Both the position numbers and the translations under genes were made by a program. This document shows positions 1 through 11,659 of a stretch of DNA of 64,000 nt, one piece after another. The notes beneath the pieces are model-generated. The model was given only the letters and a program-made list of their open reading frames with translations. It was not told the DNA's origin and made no database searches. Position 1 is the first letter of the stretch; each line of letters begins with the position of its first letter. Origin of the DNA: Ostrinia nubilalis (Eukaryota > Arthropoda > Insecta > Lepidoptera > Crambidae). Where the stretch lies: assembly GCF_963855985.1 (NCBI RefSeq), contig NC_087118.1, positions 9,072,501-9,136,500 on the forward strand. Direction: 5' to 3'.

Positions 1-290
1 CCTCTTTCCAAGCTGAGGGGAATAAACCCGTTGATAAGCTCTTGTTGTAAATTAAGGTAAGAGGTAATGCCAAAACGTCAGCACATTTTAACACAAAAAT
101 AGCTGGGATTCCGTCCGAACCAGGGCCCTTTCTCCAGTCCAGAACCTTTAAAGCTCTTTCAACATCGTTTTCAGTTAAGAAAATATCATGTAAAGTAGCT
201 GCTATATTATGACTAATACATAAGCTAGACTTAGCATCCCATTTATTGTTGTTGAAAGTTGAAGAAAAGCAAGACGCGAAGAGATTACAT
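1..290 (-). pseudogene. LINE reverse transcriptase fragment (5' half of RT domain)
   Basis: The minus strand is open across this stretch and reads like the start of a non-LTR reverse transcriptase. It includes the KGPGSDGIPA block followed by a segment ending near LFPSAWKE, typical of Jockey/CR1-like RTs just before the first catalytic strand. The frame is continuous with the 1749-2033 piece once the intervening insertion (291-1748) is removed, so this is one LINE copy cut in two. The window edge truncates the rest, including the YxDD active site. Element clade is inferred from the motif style only. Confidence 0.75.
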
Positions 291-1748
291 ATTAGGGCAA
301 GTGACCCGGTTGTGGCCACCGACCCCTTTGTGGCCATTTAGAACTTCAAATCGTTATAACTAAGGCAAAGACTAATATATTACTCTATGGTTTACGGGAA
401 TAAAAATATCTAATATTAGCAACACTGATAGCGTTAACAGCTTTGATGTGTCAAGCTTCACTTCAATCCAACAAGTCATTATTTTTTGAGAAGCGTTAAT
501 TGTTTTAAGTCTTAGCAAAAAGGCTAAGGTGAGCGGGTGAGTAAACAATCATTATTTTCTAAATCCTTCTTATTTTTTTAAATGTTTATGTTAATCCTTA
601 TTAAAGAATACACTGTCTAAGTGGTACTGATGATATTTTATCGCTATTTGTTTATTAAGTGGGTTTATGAGAGGTGGCCACTAATGGAGCCAGAATTAAT
701 GAATTTTCCCATCTTTGGCCACATGACTGGCCAAAAGTGGTGCACGAAGAACCCCACTTTTGGCCATTTAGTTTTTATCGTGATTTTTCAATTTAATTAC
801 TTAGCTATTTTGATATAAGTAATCGATTCATTTTCAGAGATACGATTATAATGCCTCCGTCGAAACCAAATACTAAAAAAATCGGTGTTGTGAAAAGAAA
901 ATTGTTCCAGTACTAACCGCATAAACTTACCTATACTATAGGTTAATTGTTGATCTCCTTAATTGTAATTTCAATTCAAGCTGAGATATTATATTTCATA
1001 CTAGCGGCCGCCCACGACTTCGTACGCGTGGATCCCGTTTTACCCTCTTCATCTATCTTACGCGGTTTAGATTTTTTCGTACAAAAGTTTTTTCCCGCTA
1101 ACTCCCGCTCCCGTGGGAATTTTGCAATATCCTGTTGTAACTAAGCTTTAAGTTTACTAAGGTACCTGCATGCAAAATTTCAAGCATCTAACTTAAGCGG
1201 TTTAGATTTTTCATACAAAAGGATTTTCCCGCGAATTCCCGTTCCCGTGGGAATTTCGGAAATTACTTGTTGTAACTAAGCTTTAAGTTTACTAAGGTAC
1301 CTACATACCAAATTTCAAGCGTCTAAGTTAAGCGGTTTAGATTTTTCATACAAAAGGATTTTCCCGCTAATTCCTGTTCCCGTGGGATTTCCTAAGTATA
1401 CTATAACCTGCCCAGGAGTATGAAAAATAATTGTACCAAGTTTCGTTAAAATCCGTCTAGTAGTTTTTGTTTTTTTTTGATGAATTTTGATGGCCAGAAC
1501 TGGCACATGACTGTGGCCAGAAATGGGGTAAAGCTGGCCAAAAATGGCACAAATTCCCATTTCTTTTTCTTTTCTACTGGATTATTTTTCCATTGAATCA
1601 TTATGAAAAAAAATGTATCCTTAGGCTAGATCTAAATATATTTAATCACTTTTTACAAGAAATAAGTCCGTGATAACAAAAACTGTAAAATGATATAGCC
1701 TCAAAGTCTAAAAAAATCTTAAAATGGCCAAAACCGGGTCACCTGCCC
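291..1748. mobile_element. Inverted-repeat DNA element inserted in the LINE
   Basis: The ends are imperfect inverted repeats (GGGCAAGTGACCCGG on the left, CCGGGTCACCTGCCC on the right), flanked by the 5-bp duplication TACAT at 286-290 and 1749-1753. Subterminal GGCCA-containing words recur near both ends (about 310-345, 715-770, 1490-1550, 1724), as in hAT- or Mutator-like non-autonomous elements. No transposase frame is visible. A Helitron fragment sits inside. The superfamily is not resolved; the 5-bp duplication does not fit a standard hAT. Confidence 0.65.
1001..1470 (-). mobile_element. Non-autonomous Helitron fragment (reverse orientation)
   Basis: It begins with CTAGCGGCCGCCCACGACTT, which on the minus strand is a GC-rich hairpin ending in CTAG, the 3' end form of Helitrons. 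Inside are about three monomers of roughly 110 bp containing the GCGGTTTAGATTTTTCATAC and CCCGTTCCCGTGGGAATTT words. The 5' end is missing: the sequence ends in a T run near 1470. Related copies lie at 48393, 55017 and 56238. Confidence 0.6.
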
Positions 1749-2033
1749 TACATCGTTACTAGTGCCAGTAGAATTATTATAAAACATCTTAGAAGGATAA
1801 GAACTAATAAATTTTCTTTTTTGCTTTATGAATGACCAAAATATTTTAGGGTTGGATTTAATACAGGTTTCAATAAGTGAAATATATGAGTGGTAGCAGG
1901 ATTTTATAACGTGTACAGCTCTCTGTTGAAATATATTATAGGAAATTTTGTCTAGAGGATTTTTGTATTTATTATAAAGAATTCTATATGGGAGAAAATA
2001 AAATAAAAAGCGAGAGTAAGGTACTTGATACAA
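1749..2033 (-). pseudogene. LINE fragment between endonuclease and RT domains
   Basis: A minus-strand open frame of about 100 aa contains the IKSNPKIFWSFIKQKR block and the PSKMFYNN block, characteristic of the linker between the endonuclease and the RT in Jockey/CR1-type ORF2. It joins in frame with the fragment at 1-290. Its upstream (endonuclease) side is cut at about 2018 by the next inverted-repeat element. Confidence 0.7.
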
Positions 2034-3437
2034 ATAAGGCCTACCTAACTTTAAATGCTTATATTTTAATAAATATTAACGCCAATCAACAAAAACAAGG
2101 TTAATTAACTTCTTGCATCCTTTAATTTTAGCAATATTACAAAAAATAACACAATTTTTAACTAAACCTCTTCAAAATGAGCAAATTACGAAACCACTGA
2201 TTTTGGCTTTAATAAATCACCTACACGGAATAAGGCCTACATGATTCAAATGCCTCTAGACCTTAAAATTGAGGTTGTATTAAACAAAATGTGGTCTTAT
2301 AACATTAAACACGTCGATTTGTTTGCGTTTGATAACGCAAACAAATCGACGATCGATTTTACATACCTAGTAAACAGAAATATACTGTATATCTCTAGAT
2401 AAACTTAAATTCCACTTATTAAGAATTATACATAAATTATACATAAAATTAAATATTCATAGTAACAAAGTAATGATTCCTTACATATATTATTGAAAAA
2501 AATATCAAAAACAAACAATATTATTTTTTTGTATAGGGCTTATTAAAACACCGTGTTCGAATAAGGCCTACACATAAAACCTTTTAAATAAATCAGTTTA
2601 GGAATATCATTTAGTCTTGAATTTTTGTAAACAAATTGAGATCTCTATTTTTATTAGAACCAGTGCATAAAAAGGCTTGTGAATCATCTTTACGAACTCC
2701 TACACAATATTTGTGATACCACCAAAAGCAGTCCTTTATGGTCGCATATCTGCTACTTTGTCTTCGAGACAGGCATGATAATACCAGATTTTATTCTTCT
2801 TTACTTTAGAATTATACATACGACTTTTTTTCTTATTTTTTATTGATTTTGTATTTTTTTTTCTTTTTTTTTACAGGGTTTGTACTTTTTTCGACTCTGT
2901 TTTCTTTTTCTTTTCTGTGCTGTTAGTAACATTTTTATTAAATAAATATTTAGTTACTCTTTTACTCATTTAGTTTAATGAATTTGTCCGTAATCAGGTG
3001 TTAACATAAGTATCTAATATGGCCTACCGTGCTGAAATAAGGCCTAGGCCTTATTAGATATCTCGCTCTTGTTGTCTTTAAAAATTTACAAATAATGTAT
3101 CTATAGCCAGTAGTACAAATTAAGGTAATTATTAGCTAGTAAGAAATATTTAGAAACGATTACCAAGAAAAGCTTAATCTAAAACAGCGTCATTTTACCG
3201 AAAATTTAAGATGAAATCGCCAGATTTTTATAAGACAGCACGAAATCACCCACCACCTTAGAAGAACGCGTGCCAATTGGTTCTGGGATCGTGGATCGGG
3301 ACGCTCTTGCACTCTACCGGGTTGTAGGGCATATGAGTACGTGTCCTTGAAGTATTATCCTGGTTGGATTTATTTATCTGTGTTTTCTGATGCATAGGCC
3401 TTATTAGAACGTAGGTCTTATTTGTATCAAGTACCTT
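2018..3437. mobile_element. Inverted-repeat element with many AATAAGGCCTA words
   Basis: Both ends carry the same roughly 27-bp sequence in inverted orientation: AAGGTACTTGATACAAATAA from 2018, and TTATTTGTATCAAGTACCTT ending at 3437. The word AATAAGGCCTA or close variants recurs inside (about 2034, 2230, 2565, 3040, 3395). Clustered subterminal repeats like these are typical binding-site arrays of non-autonomous DNA transposons. No coding frame is visible. A target duplication was not identified. Confidence 0.6.
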
Positions 3438-3479
3438 ATTTAATTATATTATTTATTATAGTTATAAATCATATAAAAT

Positions 3480-5050
3480 GATATTTATGTCGGAGCGTCG
3501 GGCTCTCGGACGGCACCAGAAGGGTCTCTCATTGAATTCATACTATCTACCTATGTGGGCGTATAGGGAACACGTGCGAGTGGACACTAACACTAATTAT
3601 AATCACTGATTATAAACGACTAACTTTACCATAGACTAGGATGTAAAGACTGGTTCGTAATTTAATCAATATTGTCCATAGTTAAATTTAACAGAAAGAT
3701 CAAAGTTACTGAATTAGTTTAACAAAGCTAGAGACGCCTGAATTAAATAGATTGGGAGCGATTGACGAATTTGTGAACCACGCCCAGTCACCACCACGTC
3801 CAAAACCCGAATGTCGAATCACTCTAAATCTGATTTCCAAAATCTCTACGTTCCAGGGCTCTGTACCTGAAGTTTTTGTAAAGCTATTAATCCATCAATA
3901 CTACACTTGAACGGGTTCACAACTACGTCAGGCAACATGGAGATTTATGTCACCTTCGTTCCCAGGCGCGCACTTAACTCTGACCATAAGAGCTTTGGCG
4001 CTGCTTAAAATTCCATAGCAATAAATTAGCTAACACATTCAAAGTGTTGTGAGAACTATAACATTAAGTTATTTAATTTATTGCGCCCCGCGCGCCGACA
4101 CGGCGATCCTGACTCTCACACGTCCTCGTGTGAATCAGCATTTAAGTCGTCATGTAATATGACAACCTCACTCATGTAACTTAAAGTACCGTTCGGCTAT
4201 CCTACAATACCAGTATGAGTAGGAAGGAACATGCGCAGTAAAATGTCAGGTCTCCACAGATTCAAATCAAAACTACAAAGTTTTCAACTTAGTCAAGAAC
4301 AAATCTAGTTTCAAATAGAATCTTAAAGTCAATCAATATTCATAGTCAAATTTCAACCAAAACTAAGGCCAAGGTTAACGTAACTAATACCCGCGACACA
4401 CTGTCACGCACTATCGGAACGCATCCGACCATCGGAATCACCATCCGATACCACCAGCACTCACGGCCAGTCACAATGGCACTCACGGCCAATCACCATC
4501 GGTACTCACGACCGAACACAAAGGCACTCTCTTGGCCTCACCATCGGTATTGATGACCGATCACAACGGCACTCTTATGGCCGATCACAAAGGCACTCCC
4601 ATGGCCTCACCATCGGTATTGTTGACCGATCACAACGGCACTCTCATGGCCGATCACAAAGGCACTCCCATGGCCTCATCATCGGTACTCACGACCGATC
4701 ACAACGGCACTCTCATGGCCGATCACAAAGGCACTCTCATGGCCTCACCATCGGTACTCACGACCGATAAGCAGCTATCGAAACAAATTTAATCAACTGC
4801 CAAACCCATGACCTCATTACTCATCATCGCCGCGCAGTCTCCGACCAGCTAAACTGGGTTAGGAATACGACCTACGATCGACAACAAGACAAGGCCCTGA
4901 GTACTCTTAGTCATGTTAACCAGCCTTATTTTTCGTCATAACTCACATTAAAATATCAAAAGTTACTACAACAGTATCATCATTATTGATATTCTTTCTT
5001 ATAATAACTCTTTTAATCTCATTAGCGCCGACAACGGCTAAACATATTTC
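3480..5050 (-). mobile_element. Possible TRIM-like LTR derivative with tandem repeats
   Basis: At 4093 there is a block (GCGCCGACACGGCGATCCTG, then a CGTCCTCGTG word) closely matching the LTR/internal junction of the TRIM at 15101-16559 (GCGCCGACACGGCCAGCCTG, CGGCCTCGTG). A second GCGCCGACAACGG lies at 5028. On the minus strand these read TGTCGGCGC, the start of the other TRIM's LTR. I could not find two matching full LTRs, so this may be a degraded or diverged relative. Boundaries are approximate. Confidence 0.4.
4430..4790. repeat. Tandem repeat, unit about 66 bp, GATCACAAAGGCACTC type
   Basis: Roughly five imperfect units alternate CTCACGACCGATCACAACGG with ATGGCCGATCACAAAGGCAC and ATGGCCTCACCATCGGTA. 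The unit length is a multiple of three, so one frame stays open for 86 codons. The repeated M-A-S-P-S-V-L pattern is a by-product of the repeat and not evidence of a gene. It lies inside the TRIM-like element. Confidence 0.8.
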
Positions 5051-5159
5051 TCGCTCTGTGGGGACGTAACATTTCAGCATCACTCGATAGCAATCGTAAG
5101 CATATTTATAAATTCTATAAACAACTGACTAATGATTTTAAAATCACATCGGTCATTAT

Positions 5160-5530
5160 CACAAATCAAAACAAATTAAATAATTTTATTGCATAATGTA
5201 AGTACTCGTACATAAAGATCACACACTACTTACATAAGTTGTATAAGGCGTCACTAACCGTGTTATCATTAAAAAAAATCAGACGCGACCAGTCCATAAA
5301 ATCAAAATAAAACATACTCTTATTAAAAAAAAACATTATCAAAATTCAAATTCAAAATTTAGATAAAATCTAAATTTAATCAAAATCATAATTTAATCAA
5401 AGTCAAAAAAAAATGTAATCAAAATCAAAATTTAAAATTTAATCAAAATCAAAATTTAATTAAAATTAAAATTTAATCAGAACCAAAATTTAATTAAAAT
5501 CAAATCAAATCAAAATTAAAAACAGAAAGA
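5160..5530. repeat. AT-rich low-complexity tract, AATCAAAATTTA repeats
   Basis: Irregular tandem copies of AATCAAAATCAAAATTTA run from about 5340 to 5515, in a longer A-rich stretch. No gene is visible. Confidence 0.8.
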
Positions 5531-7190
5531 TATCAGAAAGTTTAGTACTTGCACCCAAACTTTAGATAGGTACTGTACTGCTCATAAAAACCTATCAGTT
5601 TTCTGAGAGCGACAACTGATAAAACTTTAATTGAATCAAGAATATGATTGAACTACACCATACTATATTGGCATGTCTACAACAGAATCAATTATTTTTT
5701 TCATAATTCTAGATCAGGATAAAGAAAATGAAATGTCAAATCTAATATTAGCAATCCTAGTAATTCTAAATACAAACTACCTACTAACTTATTTTAAAAT
5801 ACTAACGATGTTAAACTCAATATCAATCATCAAAAATGAACCGAGTGTAATAACAATGTCCATAATTTTGAGAATACTCATGTATTTTCATTTTTTTACA
5901 TTGCTTCTATGCAAATTCGTTATAACAACTAGAATTCAACGACCCTAATTAGTTACGATAGTTTGGATGTAACATGAATCCAGTTACCTATCATGATTTC
6001 TTTTATAAACAAAATCACCATCATTAATTTTGAAATGCGTTCTTGGTTTTTTTTAAATCTCTGTTTATTTTTACCGAAATACGAATTGAAATTCTTATAC
6101 CATAGTCATTGTTTATTTATTCAATGTTTGGATTGGAACACTACAACAGACTTAAAAATATGGCATAACTAGAAACAATCTGATAGCACTAGAAATGTTC
6201 TAAAATTGCATCTTTTCGGTGCAATAATACCAGACATTCAGTAATTATTATTAAATTGAGAGTAGATCATCAACTTTATTACGAGAAATTAGTTAAAAAG
6301 TTGCAGTCAGAAACTAATGAATAATCGTAGCTAGCAAAAAATAACGAAAATGTTTATGGTTAAGTAGGTAGGTAGGTACTTAACGATTGAATTCCTCCAC
6401 ATGAGACCCCAAAGCTCGAGTACTTCACTTTAGATTTTTTTTTAAACGATCCCTTTTTTATTGATTTTTGGTTTCAAAGCTTAAACAAGGTCTCTTTACA
6501 AAAAATCCTTTATTCGATGGAATCCAAAAGAAGTATAACATTGCAACGGGGCGTCTTAGCTAGCTCAGTCTGACACCCCGCTGTTTAGTACTAAGTCCCA
6601 GTTCGCCTTCTGCGATGAGGGATGTGTACCTATCCAGGATGCCTACAGGGATATTCGACCAAGGAAACGCAGCGTCTTTCCGTTCTATACATGGCCAGAA
6701 CGCACCCATAGGAAACTGCTCGTGTATATTTTGGAGTGTCTCTTTGTAAGTCGGTCACTACAAACTATACACGAATTTTGCGTACTGATCGTGTATAGTT
6801 TGTATCGTGGATGGATTCCGTCTTCGCTCCAAACTATACTACACCACTTACAGTTGACTAGAGTGTGTTTAGTTTATTTGATTTAATAAAATATGGAATT
6901 ATATTTAAAATTATTACATTTATTAGATATTATGCTCGTGCTTTGTCCTCGAGATTAGAAATAAGAACTACCTATGTAGATCACGTACGGTGATGCCATT
7001 TTTAAATTCATTAATTATTACATAAAATATTATTATTTTACTGAATCTACATATTATTATAATAAATCTAGATTTATAACACTAATGTAAGTGGTTTCTG
7101 AAATTAAATTGATTAGGTAGATTTCAAATTAAATAACAATTATTTATTAGTGAGAGTGAATGAAGAAAGTTAAACGTGCATTATTAACTA
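5531..7190. other. Unassigned AT-rich DNA; no gene seen
   Basis: The 91-aa frame at 5673-5948 has no family resemblance I can name and sits in AT-rich sequence. A GC-richer island at 6540-6850 contains CTACAAACTATACACGA near 6767 and its inverse CGTGTATAGTTTGTA near 6789. This small inverted repeat looks like part of an unclassified mobile element. No coding or RNA gene is supported. Confidence 0.5.
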
Positions 7191-7197
7191 AAATTGT

Positions 7198-7378
7198 CGA
7201 CCGTTCGGTGTAGTGGTTCGAAACGGATAACTGTTCCGGAGGTAGCGGGTTCGATTCCCGCACAGTACAAACATTAATTTGTGTGCATGAACATATTTTG
7301 ATATTTGTTTGTATTGGACTGGGTGTCTTCTATGTATAATAAGTATGTATTTACAAAAAAAGTATTTAAGTATGTTTA
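7198..7378 (+). mobile_element. tRNA-derived SINE
   Basis: The head carries a Pol III A-box-like TGTAGTGGTTCG and a B-box GGGTTCGATTCCCGC in tRNA spacing (7205-7268), followed by a tRNA-unrelated body and an A-rich end at about 7352. The head does not fold into a complete tRNA cloverleaf, so this is a retroposed SINE and not a tRNA gene. Confidence 0.75.
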
Positions 7379-7832
7379 TGTTACGGTTAATGTGATAAAT
7401 TGAAAATTATTAATAATAACCGGTTATTATGAATAATTACCGACAGTCGCGGTAAAAGTGATAAATTAATAACATTTAACAGTGATTATTTAATAATTCA
7501 ACCTTAGTACTAACAAATTTCTTAAAAGAGAACAACATCTTGTGTACGTGCTCGTGTACAGCCAAACTTTTGAACGTTTTGATATCATATATTAATATAA
7601 TTTGGCATAATGAGTTTGGAATGTTTCTTGCATAATATTACTTTTCCATGATGCCTATAACATAATGTTTTGATTTAAAGTGAAAAATAGGTTAAGGTGC
7701 GTAAGCCGCCTATTTAGTTTTATACACACATAAATGACCTCATATTAATCACATTAACCAAATCATGCGGTAATTATTCATAATAACCGGCGATTATTCA
7801 TAATTTTCACATTTATCACTTTGACCGTAACA
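7379..7832. mobile_element. Short inverted-repeat (MITE-like) element
   Basis: The first 65 bp, starting GTTACGGTTAATGTGATAAA, match the inverted last 65 bp ending TTTATCACTTTGACCGTAAC. Both arms include AATAACCGGTTATTATGAAT or a close variant. At about 450 bp with no frame inside, it fits a non-autonomous DNA transposon. It lies directly after the SINE. Confidence 0.7.
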
Positions 7833-8224
7833 TTTATATCCGTTATCTAGTACCCATAGTACAAGCTTTGCTTAGTTTGGGACTAGAAGCGCAGTGTAAA
7901 ATGTCCAGGGATATTTATTTTTATTTATAAGCTTTTATCTCAAGAACAAAAATCATTTTGACATACATAATTCTTAATTTAAGAGTTATTCAGCCCCAAA
8001 ACAAATATCTTTTCTATGGCAGAATATGAAACACCAAAAAGCTCTTTATCAAAACAATGGCACGTGTTGAAATTGATTCAATGTTTAAAGTAGACACGAA
8101 GTTATGAATTAATATGTAATAGAAAGAGAGGTAAATAAGTCAAAATGACGAGCATGCAACTAAGTACTCGCGTATACATTGTAATCGCGAACTTATTACA
8201 ATACATACATGATTAGTCCGTATG

Positions 8225-8345
8225 CGTACTGACGATGTATATTTTGGAGTAAGATAATTGACCTAAGTCACTACAAAGTATATAAGGAGTAAGATAATTG
8301 ACATATTTTGGAGTAAGATAATTGACCTAAGTCACTACAAATATT
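8225..8345. repeat. Short tandem repeat, TTTGGAGTAAGATAATTGAC unit
   Basis: Three partial copies of the unit GGAGTAAGATAATTGACCTA followed by AGTCACTACAAA lie back to back. A shorter relative of the same words occurs at 6730-6770. No function is seen. Confidence 0.65.
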
Positions 8346-9052
8346 TTAGTAACTTACCTATAAACTATAATTATGTACGACATCAAGCTTTTGGTACAAT
8401 AAAGTGTGGTCATTTGTGTCTGAAATTTTTAAGGAATTATTGGAAAAAACATTTATTATACAGGGTGTTTCTTGTAAGGTGTCAAGCCGAAGGCAGGTGA
8501 TAGGTGAGGACTAGACCTATCGATTTCACCCCCATATATGTTCTGCGATTTTTCGTAGTTTAGAAGTTATCGTTAAATTTGTGATTTTTTCAAATTTTAT
8601 GACCTAGTAGGCTTTAAATTTTTTTATCTTTTTTTTGGGTTGACTTTTCTCAGATTTCTTTTTTTTGACAGATTCCCTATTAATTGCAGATGTTTGAAAA
8701 AAATCATCATCTTCCTATCTTTGATGCAAGATACAAAATTTTTGCTAGAAACATAAAAAATATGCTTTTAGCAGAATGTTCTAAAATTTTCTACTTAAAA
8801 GTTTGAAAAAAAAAAAAGAACTTCCAAAGGTCCAAAATAATTTTAAAAACTGCGCAGTTTTCTGAACTTTCATAATAACACAAAAAAACATGTACTTAAT
8901 AGGCCATTATTTTCTGTGATCGCTCCACTAAAGTGGTAAGTCGGAGATTCTGTTACATGTTTTTGACTTTCTTAGGACTAACTAATGTTTGCAATCCCCT
9001 AAGTTTACGTTAGGTAGAACACATTTAGAGACAATAACTGAACAGAACATTT

Positions 9053-9196
9053 TTTTATCCACAACGAGGAAGCTCTTGCCCTTCATCTGACCTGATGGAA
9101 ACTGATGGATTATCAGCGAGCTTCACCCGGAATCCTAAACCACAGAGGAATTGGCTGTCCTAAATAGGTGGTCTTACCACTAGACCACAGTAGTGA
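9053..9196 (-). mobile_element. SINE copy (reverse), same family as 31160-31507
   Basis: On the minus strand it reads GTGGTCTAGTGGTAAGACCA at the tRNA-like head and ends GAGCTTCCTCGTTGTGGATA plus a short A run, matching the SINE at 31160-31507. The B-box region is deleted. A further tail-only piece is at 9498-9530, on the other arm of the inverted repeat. Confidence 0.7.
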
Positions 9197-9232
9197 TTGT
9201 TACTTTACGATTAAATTTGATATACCTTTGAG

Positions 9233-9317
<85 letters not shown>

Positions 9318-9320
9318 TGT
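9233..9320. repeat. (GT)n microsatellite
   Basis: About 40 nearly uninterrupted GT units are followed by a short GA tract. The His/Thr frame on the minus strand is an artefact of the repeat. Confidence 0.95.
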
Positions 9321-10146
9321 GTCTGTGTGTGAGAGAGAGAGAGAGAGAGGGAGAGCAAAAAAGGGTGTAATGATTTAATTTTGACCTGAATGCACATTTG
9401 ACAACGAAGTAAAAAAATTCTTCGTAAATTTACAAAAGCTTCTTCTTGCATTGTTCGCAGTTCATCAATATTTTCATATTCCCTGTTGTATACCAGATGA
9501 AGGGCAAGAGCTTCCTCGTTGTGGATAAAAAAATGTTCTTTTCAGTTATTGTCTCTAAATGTGTTCTACAGTATGTAAACTTAGGGGATTGCAAACATTA
9601 GTTAGTCCTAAGAAAGTCAAAAACATGTAACGAAATCTCCGACTTACCACTTTAGTGGAGCGATTACAGAAAATAATGGCCTATTAAGTACATGTTTTTT
9701 TGTGTTATTATGAAAGTTCAGAAAACTGCGCAGTTTTTAAAATTATTTTGGACCTTTGGAAGTTCTTTTTTTTTTTTAAACTTTTAAGTTGAAAATTTTA
9801 GAACGTTCTGCTAAAAGCATATTTTTTATGTTTCTAGCAAAAATTTTGTATCTTGCATCAAAGCACAAAATATAACAGAAGGTAAACTCATGTATGTACC
9901 TCGCTTTGCATACCTCTCTCGCTCGCACGCTCGGCCGACGCGCTAGGGTTGTCTTGTCATGTGTTGCGTTTATTTCGTTATGATAGAAAAATGTTACTCT
10001 TAATACTATGCAAGAAAGACAATAACAGATATCCACGTATACTTATATAAATTTAGTACGTTATTATAGTAATAGTTTGCAAACAAATACACGAGAAGGA
10101 AGTAGTATTTAGTTGAGTGGTTGACACTATTATCCAACTAATATTA

Positions 10147-10348
10147 TCCAACTAATATTATAAATGCGAAAGTTTGGATGTCTGGATGTCTGGATGTTTG
10201 TTGCTCTTTCACGCAAAAACTACTGAACGGATTTTGATGTAACTTTACAGTATTATTGTTTATAACCCTGAATAACATATAGGCTTTAATTTATGACGAT
10301 CTGTGACAAACTAAATTTCACGCGGGTGAAGCCGCGGGCAAAAGCTAG
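10147..10348 (+). mobile_element. Short non-autonomous Helitron
   Basis: It runs from A|TCCAACTAATATTATAAATG to GCAAAAGCTAG|T, with the hairpin CGCGG-GTGAAG-CCGCG ending 8 nt before the terminal CTAG. These are the defining Helitron features: 5' TC, 3' hairpin plus CTRR, insertion between A and T, and no target duplication. At about 200 bp it encodes nothing. Reverse or partial relatives are at 42685, 48237 and 51174. Confidence 0.8.
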
Positions 10349-10895
10349 TTATCCAATAATTCCTAAAACCTCTCTAAAACAATTCGATATTCCTAATAAT
10401 TGAGTTGGCTTTCAATTTCAAATAAATAACTTACTTACCTCCCCGAATCAACTGGTAATTTAAAAAATGAAAATTCGGTATTTAATGATGAGTTCGCAAA
10501 ACAAAATAATATCACAGGCGGTTGACCGGCGCGTGACTCAAGCGAACCACAGCGAACGTGTGGCGAACGTCTGTCGCGCTACGTCGCGCTTGCATTCGTC
10601 CAAGACAGTCTTGCTAGAGCGGTGTCTATGTGTGCGTGGCTCGAGCGCGTTTAGTATGGAGTTTGTCTTCTGTTATATTTTGTGATCAAAGATAGGAAGG
10701 TGATTATTTTTTTCAAACATCTGCAATTATTAGGGAATCTGTAAAAAAAAAAGAAATCTGAGAAAAGTCAACCCAAAAAAAAGATAAAAAAATTTAATAA
10801 AGTCATAAAATTTGAAAAAATCACAAAATTAACGATAACTTCTAAACTACGAAAACTCGTAGAACATACATGGGGGTGAAATCGATAGGTCTAGT

Positions 10896-11566
10896 CACAG
10901 AATAAGTAATAGTACAGGTACAGAAGGATTACTCCGCAAGACGATTTAAATAAATGCGAGTCTTGCTACGACGCGATACAGTGGAATTCAGCTCGCACAG
11001 CACTACGTACCTACAATTTTATTCACCTACAAGTTTTGTCTCTTTCTATTGCGTGCCTCTGAACTCTTCTAACGCTGTTAGGGTTGCTGTCTAGTGAAAA
11101 AATAATTAATCTACTTATTTGTAATGAGGTACGTAAGTAGGTAAGTATGCATTCATTATGGAAAACCTTGGGAGAGGCCTTTGTCCAGCAGTGGACGTCA
11201 TTTGGCTGAAACGAACGAACGCATTCTGAGCAGTAGTCATAGTAGGTTAGGTTCCTATACTATCCTAAGAATTATTGATTACCTACATGGCCAACATACC
11301 TTTCAGCATCTTTGGGAAACGAAAAAAAAGATAAATCCGGTAGATTTCTTTTCGAATTTAAACACCCGAACGCCGCACAATATTTCTTTCTCTTTATGTC
11401 CATTTTTAAATAATACTTCGATCATAGAATTATAATCATACTACAACGCACGCCAGCGTCCTGACGGGCGCGCGCGTGACACTCGACTGATATAATACCC
11501 GCCGGCGCGCGGGGCGCTTCGCTGTAGGTAATTATCGGATGTACCGCGCGGAGTGAGCCAGGCCTG
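10896..11566 (+). mobile_element. 7-bp-duplicating element, copy 1
   Basis: It starts CACAGAATAAGTAATAGTAC and ends GTGAGCCAGGCCTG, flanked by GTCTAGT (10889-10895 and 11567-11573). The uninterrupted fold-back arm at 8505-8520 confirms the pre-insertion sequence. The two ends are not inverted repeats. Near 11170 it holds GGCCTTTGTCCAGCAGTGGA, a piece of the 3' end of RTE retrotransposons. Three more copies sit inside PolB. The class is unknown. Confidence 0.8.
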
Positions 11567-11622
11567 GTCTAGTCCTCACCTATCACCTGCCTTCGGCTTG
11601 ACACCTTACAAGAAACACCCTG

Positions 11623-11659
11623 TATAATGTAAATTATTAATAAAAGTGTCAGTATAATA
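11623..11659 (+). promoter_or_regulatory. Short AT-rich leader of the capsid-like cassette
   Basis: Only 37 bp of AT-rich sequence, including a near-TATA word at its start, separate the fold-back element from the first ATG. The original promoter may lie upstream of 8461, displaced by 3.2 kb, or may overlap this leader. No initiator motif is certain. Confidence 0.3.

Larger units (their letters stand above)
8461..11622. mobile_element. Long fold-back element with CAGGGTGTTTC termini
   Basis: The outer arms are long inverted repeats, about 270 bp each once the inserted element at 10896-11566 is removed. They start CAGGGTGTTTCTTGTAAGGT and end with its inverse at 11622. TATA flanks both sides (8457-8460, 11623-11626), consistent with a 4-bp duplication. 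A second nested inverted repeat pairs 8715-9090 with 9490-9870. Inside are a SINE, a GT microsatellite, a Helitron and the 7-bp-duplicating element. No transposase is visible. It ends 37 bp before the start codon of the capsid-like cassette. Confidence 0.75.

Noticed and set aside
4532..4792. Coding gene with M-A-S-P-S-V-L repeats
   Set aside because: The frame is open only because the DNA tandem unit is a multiple of three; there is no start context, splice site or relative.
5673..5948. 91-aa membrane-like protein
   Set aside because: Ile/Leu/Asn-rich composition follows from AT-rich DNA. No homologue is recognised and there is no supporting context.
7205..7268. tRNA gene
   Set aside because: A and B boxes are present but the acceptor stem does not pair, and a SINE body with an A-rich end follows. 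The same applies to 29750-29810 and 31164-31236.
9200..9451. His/Thr repeat protein
   Set aside because: Translation of the (GT)n microsatellite.
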